Below are positions 8,481 through 15,668 of a stretch of DNA of 15,668 nucleotides, in pieces (within the stretch, counting starts at the first letter, position 1; every line of letters starts with the position of its first letter). The stretch lies in NCBI GenBank assembly GCA_900642245.1, contig CAAAJI010000284.1, positions 52,275 to 67,942 on the forward strand. The letters are read 5' to 3'. A program made the position numbers and the translations under genes. Origin of the DNA: Fragilaria radians. Lineage: Eukaryota > Bacillariophyta > Fragilariophyceae > Fragilariales > Fragilariaceae. Under the pieces are notes generated by a model. It saw nothing but the letters and a program-made list of their open reading frames with translations. It was not told where the DNA came from and made no database searches.

Positions 8481-9615
8481 TTAGTATTTATACCTTTTTT
8501 TCTTTCCAGCAATGCTGGCAGCAATAGCTTTAAAGAGCATTTTGAGTATTCCCATGAAAATACAAGCAAGAAGAGCAAGCCAACCAAAGACATAATAGCA
8601 TAACATGGCACCCATAATGGTGCCAATCAAAAATGCAAGCCATAAAATGACTTTGACAACTGCCATCATCTCCATAATTGAGAAAGGATGGAAGCAGTAA
8701 AACAATCAAAGCAGCAGATACACCGTTGAGAAGGCCCAAAATTAATGGCATCCAATTGAAGACACTGTAGGCCAACTGATCAATGATAACTCCAAGCAAT
8801 AGTAACGTGATCATTAAGGCCAGGTATGTAAGGTGTGTAGCGGAAATGAAGCTTGCAGTTAGAAGAATGGAAAAATCCAAAACGAATTTGGAAATATGAG
8901 AAATCCACAACAATGGAAAGGATGTATTGTTTGATGCCATACTCTGAAACCCCCATGTAAATACGAGACACATGTTAAAACCTGCCATCTGATCTTGTAC
9001 TGCCAAAAACATGGAAATTAAAAGTATCTTTTCGATCAATTTATCAGTCCTCCATGTCATGGTCATTAAGCCAACGCTTGGAAGAACGGAAGCCAATACG
9101 AGGATAGAAACCAGAAGAATGGTAAGATCTAAACTGAATTTGGAAATGGAAGGAATCCAAGACGATGATGAGGATGCATCGTTGGTCTCGATACTTTGGA
9201 AACCCCATGCACATCCAAGGCTCATGCGAACGAGAATTTGAAAGCTTAATACAATTGCCCAAACCATAATGTTACAAATATCTGATTTTGAATTATCTTG
9301 ATATTTTTCTTGCTGTTGCAGATGATGATAATGATGATGATGAAAAACACTGTAACGATTCTCGTCTCCCTCAAACTGATATCTTCCAAGAGTATCCAAA
9401 TTGGTGTCATCGTGACTAGCTACTACGTCTTCATCCATCTCTACAGAAACGATACGACAATCATTATCGAGAGGAGGAGAATGAGGAGGAGGGTAGCATG
9501 GAAGACGTTTAAAGAGGTGTTTGAACCTTTTTGTTCTCGAAGCTTTATCCATTTTAACAGAAACGATACGTTTCATAAGGTTTTTAAACCTTTTTGTTCT
9601 CGAAGGTTTATCCAT
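8481..9615 (-). pseudogene. Rearranged choline transporter-like (CTL) paralogue
   Basis: This frame reads 361 residues from the ATG at 9615. The N-terminus matches the intact CTL gene at 11250-13028: CYPP..., DNDCRIVSVEMDE, VASHD.TN.DTLGR.QF, a His/Gln-rich stretch, then the first membrane segments. Three rearrangements are visible. The leader MDK(P/A)SRTKRFK occurs twice (residues 1 and 22). The TM1-loop-TM2 segment occurs twice (about 130-185 and 215-269). The conserved CTL core is absent, because residue 270 jumps to DQLAYSVFNWMPLILGLLNG near the C-terminal end of the family. A one-base frameshift near 8655-8665 then separates the frame from WLAFLIGTIMGAML, which continues in another frame to a stop at 8481. 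The normal CTL tail is missing. It is probably a non-functional chimera, although the frame is open for over 1 kb and a membrane protein could still be made. Confidence 0.8.
8811..9225 (-). repeat. Internal duplication of the TM1-TM2 coding segment
   Basis: The stretches 9061-9225 and 8811-8975 both align with 12551-12715 of the intact CTL gene. The left copy shares 'gatcattaag' and 'gttagaagaatggaaaaatc' with it. The right copy shares 'caacgcttg' and 'gacgatgatgaggatgcatc'. Each copy keeps features of the intact gene that the other has lost. This suggests the joining of two CTL genes rather than a recent simple duplication. Confidence 0.75.
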
Positions 9616-9889
9616 CGTTTTGTTTCAATTCTCAATTTTTTGTTCGGCCTCCTTTACCATTAATTTATCTCAAACATGATTAAAAAAACATGCTCCAGAA
9701 TCAAGAACGATTGATAAAAACACGAATCAAAACACACTCCACTTCTGGATCGATGGTTGTGAAGGCAATTTGGTGAACAAAGTAGCCATAACCTCCAAAA
9801 ACATTTCTTTCCTTAGTAAAAAGGTCTCGTTTAGTGTATAAAGTATGAAAGATTAAAAACACTTTGGAGTTTTGGGTGGGAAATTTAGC
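9616..9889 (-). promoter_or_regulatory. 5' flank of the CTL-derived gene with a shared 18-base element
   Basis: The 18 bases aaaacacgaatcaaaaca at 9717-9734 are identical to 13123-13140 upstream of the intact CTL gene. They lie about 102 and 95 bases before the respective start codons, and weaker similarity continues on the distal side. The two genes therefore share a promoter-region ancestor. Whether the 18 bases bind a factor or are just conserved by recent descent cannot be told here. Confidence 0.45.
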
Positions 9890-10370
9890 TCAAGGGATGG
9901 AATATTCAATCTTGTGAAAGCTATGTGTGCCACTTCATAAATCGTCAAGTTAAGAGATGCGACTCTGCTTGATTGTAGACTGCAAATTCTTTAATATGTC
10001 TCTACTGAAGAAAAATTGAGGTACGTTATTTTGGGTCTAGTACTTTGGGAAAGGAAAACGTACAAGCGTTGAAACATAGCATTTTCGTGCATTCCTATTA
10101 CAGGACTTCATATTTACAAAAACTTTGTTTTTTATGTTAATGCAAAAAGAAAGAAAGTATGTAAGATTTTGTGTTTCGGCAATACTCAAATTACTTTTGG
10201 AAGCAAAACCGGCCTTATTTTCCTTTAATCCGTTAGAAAATTAGCATGTAGTTACAAAAAAAGGAACAGCGGTAGCATTTTTATTGACCAGTAGAACTTT
10301 ACCATTTAAATGTCAATAATAGCCTTTTGTCTATTTTGAACTACTTTTGTACGCTTCAAGGCCTTAACAG
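9890..10370. repeat. Segmental duplication, copy 2 (partner at 508-1050)
   Basis: This stretch lies upstream of the CTL-derived gene on the minus strand. It matches 508-1050 over most of its length with scattered indels; the best block is 'gttgaaacatag.attttcgtg.attcctattacagga' (about 10068-10105). It contains no convincing gene. Confidence 0.75.
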
Positions 10371-11249
10371 ATTTACCATTCCAGCTAGTGCTTCAAACGT
10401 TTTCTCATTGATATTCTCATATCCCTTGTTTTGGTTTATTCATGAATTTTATTACAAGGAAAAGATTCATACTCACTACACCATCACTCACTCACTCACT
10501 AATTTCATGAAGAGGCTAACATTCATACTTACACAATCAACTCTATCCTTGACAAGTGCTATATATACTTCATGATGAAAACAACATTTTCATGCCCCTG
10601 CTATTTACAGTAGTAATTGTATGAAACATCTATAAGTAATTTGTTATGATGCCTCTTCCTGTTCACCTAAGTTATCTAAGCTCTCAAAGCAATGATGAGA
10701 CAAAAGGCAAAGATAACAATATGCTGCAGATGACCATTTATCAATTGACTTTCTTCTTTCCAAGTGGAAAATTGTCACAGGCGTTGAATCAACGGCTGCT
10801 GCGATTTCTTCTCATTGCTAACAAGATAAAGATACATTTTTCTACAGCAATAAAAAGCTTGAGGTTCATATTCTTAACGATACATCAACAAAATATAGCC
10901 TCATAACTCAACACTCTGACTAGTAGCCCTGGTGAAATGTGTGCATCACTTAATCCTATCAGAGGAGTTCCGTGCTTTTGGAGCCAGTATGTGGAATTCA
11001 TCAAGACAAATGAGGTGTCCGATTTCATTTTCTTTATATTCCTGGAGTATAGTAGAAGATCTCTTTTCATCATGATTGATAATCTCTTAATGTAATGTTT
11101 TAAAGTAAAACAGATTTAAATGCCTTGGTTTTTGATTCTGTACTCGAGACATAGGAAGTAGTCAAGGGAAAATCTAAACTTGTTAAGATTATAGTTGATA
11201 CGTATGTGTAACATCCACTAACTTTGAGCGAGGGGTCATTTGGAATGCA
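10371..11249. other. Intergenic stretch without a recognised gene
   Basis: Short frames on both strands show no family likeness. The only repeat noted is a brief run of the 'ctca/actc' four-base motif at about 10485-10500. The right end, next to the CTL stop codon at 11250, should hold its 3' untranslated region. I could not pick a reliable polyadenylation site. Confidence 0.5.
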
Positions 11250-13028
11250 TCAAAGTACAGATTCCATAGGAACAATATGGTATTCATTGGGGAATGCGTC
11301 CAGCCATGCTTGTTCCATTCGTTGAAAATGTTCGGGGTAGTTTTGACGAAATTCCATGGGCGCCTCGGCAAAGCATACAAGCACTGTATCGACAGCACTG
11401 GCAATTATATTCAAGAGAAGATTGGATAACATGGTACCCATGAATGTGCCGACCAAAAACGCAATCCATAAATTGGCTTGACTATCGTCATCAGCAAATC
11501 TGAGTATGGACGGGAATAGTACGACAATCAAGGCAGCAAGTACACCATTCAGAAGGCCCATCACTAAAGACATCCAATTTAAGACACGGTAGACTAACTG
11601 ATCATTGATAATTGTAGACCAACCTCGATTGGAAAAGAGTTGTAATACCTTGGGACCAGCCTCCCAGAAGGAGTATCCATACAATCCAATGTACACATAT
11701 CCCCATTTGTTGAAGTATTCCAGCATGGATTGCAACATATCTAAGATACAATCCAAGAGGCAGAGAAAAATAGATAGACTACGCCGCTGACTGCGACGAG
11801 CTTGGTAAACTACTTGATGAAGAACTTGAATCACAGCAACCAGGAAACTTCCGAGACAAATGCTTCCAAACGAAGATGTGCATGCTCGAGTGAGAGAATC
11901 TCCCACAGACCGAGAAAAAAAGGAGTTTGCCTCTTGTGGAGCAAACCACCATGTTCCCACGACACCTGCAACAGTAACATGAAGTACATTCTGTATTCAA
12001 GTCGAAAGAAGAATTTGGATTGTGAGTGTAAAATGATTTGATGTCTTCTCATGCTAGTCGTGATAAGAGTTACAGGAATGTGCTATTCATGCCCTACGTA
12101 GCACGAACGAGCAATAGTATTTTCAGCGTACCTTTAACACTTGAACAGTCCAAAAGAGTGACATGGAAAAGAGTGCAAAGATAAACCCAGAGCCATGATG
12201 ATCGCATTCGCCATCCGCAGAGCATGAAGTGGTGCGCCACTCGGTTCCCATAACAGCCATCAACCAAATGATAGAGTAGAGAACTGTCAAGAGAGAAGTT
12301 GCAAGACCGACAAGGTAGATTCCAAGATTTTGGGAGATGGCAGCCACAGCTGAACTTAGATTGGAAGCCGCCCAGGGGATCATTGACCAAACAGACCTTG
12401 CATAGCATACACCCATGAGAGCTACAAACAAGAATATCAAAGAACCAGTCATCTGATGTTGTACTGCACACAGTATGGATAGTAAAAGTGTCACAATAAT
12501 ATTGAAAATGATGGATCCTTGAATTAACTTATCAGCCCATCGTGCCATGATCATTAAGGCAACGCTTGAAAGAAGTGAAGCCAAAACAAAGATTGCAGCT
12601 AGAAGAATGGAAAAATCTGAAATGACTTTGGAATTATGAGGAATCCAAGACGATGATGAGGATGCATCATTGGTTGCCATACTCTGTAAACCCAATGTAA
12701 ATCCAAGGCTTATGAGAACAACAACCTGTAAAACAAATACAACTGCCCAAATCGAATCGCGACAAAAAGATGTTTTTGAATTTTCTTGTTGATGTTCTTG
12801 CTGTTGTAGATGATGAGAATGATGATGACGAGAAATTCTATAAGGATTCTCGTCTCTAACAAACTGATTTCTTCCCAGAGTATCCACATTGGTGTCATGG
12901 CTAGCTACTACGTCTTCTTCGTCCATCTCGACAGAAACGATACGACAATCATTATCGAGAAGAGGAGGGTAGCAAAGAAGAGGTTCTATTAGGTCCTTAG
13001 ACGTTTCTTTTCTTGAAGCATCATCCAT
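11250..13028 (-). CDS. Choline transporter-like protein (CTL/PNS1/SLC44), two exons
   Basis: Exon 1 is 13028-12132 and exon 2 is 11990-11250. They join in phase 0 to give 545 residues. Residues 1-90 are hydrophilic, with an acidic stretch (33-40) and a His/Gln-rich run (68-81). About ten membrane segments follow (near 92-112, 138-162, 170-190, 194-212, 236-260, 281-300, 302-316, 340-362, 434-460, 472-500). PF04515 family marks are clear: WTVQVLK joined to NVLHVTVAGVVGTWWF (293-315), SFGSICLGS (339-347), YGYSFWEAG (403-411), and near the end VCFAEAP..F..N.P with MEQAW (504-528). The family carries choline or related substrates across plasma or organelle membranes; the substrate here is inferred. 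The ATG is supported by the paralogue at 9615, which starts with a similar MDxxSR leader. Length and motifs suggest an intact gene, divergent from cystathionine beta-synthase. Confidence 0.9.
11991..12131 (-). other. Spliceosomal intron of the CTL gene (141 bp)
   Basis: The donor reads AAG|gtacgc and the acceptor tacag|AAT on the minus strand. Splicing is phase 0 and joins QVLK to NVLHVTVAG, restoring a family motif that spans the junction. Reading through instead meets a stop two codons after the donor (TGA at 12125-12123). That is why the two halves appear as separate frames. Confidence 0.9.
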
Positions 13029-13085
13029 CTTGACGAGCCTTTCAATAAATATGTAATTTTTTGGACAGCCTACTATTACTACCTA

Positions 13086-13093
13086 CTATATAG
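13086..13093 (-). promoter_or_regulatory. Possible TATA box of the CTL gene
   Basis: The palindrome ctatatag lies 58-65 bases before the CTL start codon, a plausible distance for a short 5' untranslated region. The stretch is AT-rich, so a chance match is possible, and stramenopile promoters often lack a TATA box. Confidence 0.25.
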
Positions 13094-14688
13094 TGAATGG
13101 AATGAATTCCTGTGAAAATCACAAAACACGAATCAAAACATACTCTCCAAAAGGTAGACAAGTGGCAATTACCAGACGGTATTGGAAAAGCAACGAATAA
13201 CAGATACAAAGGCTGAAACAAACAAAAGAGTTGGTGAGGTAAGCACCCATACATCCCCTTCTTACCCTGGTAAAACAATTTAATACAACATAAGGTAACA
13301 ACGCAGAATGGTTTGAATCAAAATTATTATATGCTCGGGATTAGTCTATGTAAGAGTTCAAAACATGGCATTCCTTTTGTAACTCAACTCATCAGGTGAT
13401 TAATTTGTTAGAGGTCAAGACATGTGTTAAGGTATTTCCGAGTTAGAGAGCTGAACTTTAAGTAGAAGTAAACGAAAAGCTTCAGAAATGATTTTGACGG
13501 AAGAAAATGATTAACAGTGGTACATAAATCATGTAAAGTTAAGATATTATTCAAATATAAACAATGATTTCTAAGAATTATTTTTTATTGGTAGTATGAA
13601 AGAACTTTAGATCTTTTCATGGAGACTGAAAATAAAAGGGTCAAATTTCGCCGTAAATAGTTAATGGTATTTCCTAATTTTCAGCATTAATCAAAGTAAT
13701 CTTGAGTGCATGGGACTGGCAAAGTCTTTGCCTCTCTATTGAACTGCTCTGTGTAAGAATGACTTGGGAAAACATAGAAGGCACAAACGTATACTCAAAC
13801 AATTAAAATTGTTTTTTGGAAGAAAAGGTCACAAGTTACAATCAAGCAAGCAAAAGAAACCGTTGCTTCTTAAGGCAGCATTTTCCATCTATACCTTGTC
13901 AAGGAAAACTTACTTTGCTAGCTTATGGATCATCCATTTTTTTAGAAGGTTTCTCCTTATCAATTATGTGGCCCCACTTTCCTAAATGTAGATAACTCGT
14001 ATTCCTGAATTGAAAGCCTACCTTTTCTCAAATTACCCCATAATCACCGAGAATTCAATGAAATAAATTATCATGTCTCAAATAAATGAGTAGTATTTGG
14101 GTACTTCTTCCAATGTAACAGTTTCTGGGACTTGTTTCAGTTGTCATGGACAAAGTGATGGACAAGTTTCGAATTATTTTGCCAAAAAGCTCAACACGGA
14201 AATGATTGTCAAAGCAAGAAGCATAGTATAAACTGATACTTCGATTTTACAACGCGGCGTCAACTTGCAAAATTCCCAATGTACTGCATCAACACGGTAC
14301 GTCACATCCGTCTCAATACTTTCAAGATGATCCAAACGCACAAATTTCCTAGTCAAAATGGAGGGGGATATCTTATCCTTAGATTGACTGCTTGTGACCT
14401 AAGGCAGGTGGAATTCTTGAGAACACGAATTTTGGATTGTTCGAAGTGGGAATAATCACGTTTCATGAATTTGTTCGATCTTGGAAATGGGATTGCAAGT
14501 GATGTTTACGTGGAATGTTTAGATTCAATATGAAGTACGTAGCCCTCTACCATGATTCAGTCGAAGTAGTCCCAGGTATTTACGTCATCTATCTACACAG
14601 ACTTGACATCCACTTGTCTTGAGAAGATTCTCGTTTGACCTGATCAATCTTTGTATTGTGTTACAACAACAACAACGAAGTGAAGAGA
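13094..14688. other. Divergent intergenic region between the CTL gene and CBS
   Basis: It holds the upstream DNA of both genes, including the 18-base element at 13123-13140 shared with the CTL paralogue. Near the right end, 14665-14676 is a short (aac) run just before the cystathionine beta-synthase start, probably in its 5' untranslated region. The few open frames here (for example near 13770-13980 and 14174-14356) show no known family. Confidence 0.5.
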
Positions 14689-15668
14689 ATGGTTCCGTCT
14701 CCAAAAGTTTCAACATCAACATCGAATTCTTCATCATCGTCAAAAGTTACAATGAATTCAACGATGACGACTGCTACGACGACATTACGTCGTCCTCATA
14801 AATCGGATGGAATTTGTGATTCCATTTTGGATGCGATTGGCGATACGCCTCTTGTTCGATTGAATAAGGTCGCTTCTCATTTGAAGTGTACTGTGCTAGC
14901 CAAATGCGAATTTCTGAATGCGGGCGGGTCAGTGAAGGATCGAATTGGGAAGCGTATGGTATTGGATGCCGAACGGTCAGGCCTGATTAAACCCGGCGCA
15001 ACATTAATTGAACCCACGTCGGGTAATACCGGTATCGGGCTAGCCTTAGCAGCTGCCTGTCGAGGATATCGATGTATTATTACCATGCCAGAAAAAATGT
15101 CCAAGGAAAAAGTGGATGTCTTGAAGGCTCTTGGTGCAGAAATCGTCCGAACCCCCACTGAAGCTGCTTATGATGCACCCGATTCACACATATCTGTGGC
15201 AAAAAGATTACAACAGGAAATACCCAATTCCTTCATTCTTAATCAATACACCAACCCCAGCAATCCATTGGCACATAGCGAAGGAACAGCAGAAGAAATT
15301 TGGGAACAATGCAATGGACAAATTGATATGATTGTCGCTGGCGTAGGAACGGGAGGTACTATCACAGGATTGGCCCAGGCATTGAAGGCACGGAATCCAA
15401 ATATTGTTGTTGTGGGTGTGGATCCTCAGGGTAGCATCTTGGCTTTACCAGATTCACTGAATGACACGGATCGATTAAAGCCATACGAAGTTGAGGGAAT
15501 CGGATATGACTTTGTTCCTGATGTTTTAGACCGAACTTTGGTGGATCGTTGGATCAAGTGCAATGACTTGGATTCTCTGGTTATGATGCGACGATTAATC
15601 CGAGACGAAGGTTTGTTGTGTGGAGGAAGTTGTGGAGCCGCCGTAAGTTGCGCACTCAAGGCAGCAGC
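14689..15668 (+). CDS. CBS: Cystathionine beta-synthase, 5' part (cut by window end)
   Basis: The frame runs 326 codons from the ATG at 14689 off the window. This is the first ATG after an in-frame stop at 14641; later ATGs at 14752 and 14764 are possible. The enzyme is a PLP-dependent fold-type II lyase that condenses serine and homocysteine to cystathionine in transsulfuration. After a Ser/Thr-rich leader (about 1-40) come GDTPLVRLN (51-59), NAGGSVKDR with the PLP lysine K83 (77-85), EPTSGNTG (108-115), PEKMSKEKVDVLKALGAEIV (134-153), the phosphate loop GTGGT (220-224), EVEGIGYDFVP (267-277) and CGGSCG (311-316). The EVEGIGYDF and VDVLKALGAEIVRTP blocks point to CBS rather than plain cysteine synthase. 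No Cys/His heme-binding N-terminus like the animal enzyme is seen. Regulatory CBS-pair domains, if present, would lie beyond the window. No intron is seen in this part. Confidence 0.95.
   Translation, partial: MVPSPKVSTSTSNSSSSSKVTMNSTMTTATTTLRRPHKSDGICDSILDAIGDTPLVRLNKVASHLKCTVLAKCEFLNAGGSVKDRIGKRMVLDAERSGLIKPGATLIEPTSGNTGIGLALAAACRGYRCIITMPEKMSKEKVDVLKALGAEIVRTPTEAAYDAPDSHISVAKRLQQEIPNSFILNQYTNPSNPLAHSEGTAEEIWEQCNGQIDMIVAGVGTGGTITGLAQALKARNPNIVVVGVDPQGSILALPDSLNDTDRLKPYEVEGIGYDFVPDVLDRTLVDRWIKCNDLDSLVMMRRLIRDEGLLCGGSCGAAVSCALKAA

Noticed and set aside
9298..9663. Plus-strand 121-codon frame opposite the CTL paralogue
   Set aside because: It is the antisense shadow of the duplicated N-terminal coding region, and its repeats mirror those of the real strand.
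10479..10502. Short actc/ctca microsatellite
   Set aside because: About four units only; this is within the chance range for AT-rich non-coding DNA.
10885..11073. Minus-strand frame of about 62 codons
   Set aside because: No motif or homology pattern could be recognised in any of the frames here, and it lies in DNA with no other sign of coding.
13764..13985. Plus-strand frame rich in Lys and Arg
   Set aside because: It lacks an ATG at its start, the composition reflects A-rich DNA, and no domain is recognisable.
14174..14356. Minus-strand frame of about 60 codons with a hydrophobic C-terminal end
   Set aside because: It has no ATG between the upstream in-frame stop and the frame, no family likeness, and lies in an intergenic region. 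It could be a chance frame or an exon of an unseen gene.

Overview
The window looks like nuclear DNA of a stramenopile, most likely a diatom. It is AT-rich, has long gene-poor stretches and holds a short GT-AG intron. Decayed Ty1/copia-type retrotransposon fragments resemble the gag-pol elements common in diatom genomes. Two genuine genes flank a common upstream region on the right: a choline transporter-like (CTL/PNS1/SLC44) membrane protein on the minus strand (two exons, 11250..13028) and the 5' part of cystathionine beta-synthase on the plus strand (14689 to the window edge). The assignment to diatoms rests on the retroelement types and gene style only.

Layout. 1-507: no gene seen. 508-1050: a diverged copy of DNA found again at 9890-10370, upstream of a CTL paralogue. 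1144-4480 (minus): a badly broken copia element with gag, a protease carrying a DGGA motif, an integrase C-terminal end and the integrase-RT linker. It is split by a 660-bp LTR-like insert (1734-2393) that is bounded by two 132-bp direct repeats. 4530-5839 (minus): a second copia relic of another subfamily, with gag N-terminus, DSGA protease and damaged integrase. 5840-7420: no gene seen. 7421-8213 (minus): a third, gag-only copia relic. 8481-9615 (minus): a rearranged CTL paralogue with duplicated N-terminal segments, no transporter core and a frameshift. 10371-11249: no gene seen. 11250-13028: the apparently intact CTL gene. 13029-14688: divergent intergenic region. 14689-15668: cystathionine beta-synthase, cut by the window end.

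How the parts relate. The rearranged CTL copy, the intact CTL gene and the two copies of CTL-upstream DNA suggest a tandem CTL array. Unequal exchange and several copia insertions appear to have reshaped it. The intact CTL gene is predicted to be a polytopic membrane protein for choline or a related substrate. Cystathionine beta-synthase joins serine and homocysteine in transsulfuration. A choline-betaine-methionine link between the two neighbours is possible but is only inference.

I did not find a wholly new system. The most notable points are the chimeric CTL paralogue, the 132-bp repeats that differ only by transitions, and the tRNA-like fragment beside the LTR-like insert.
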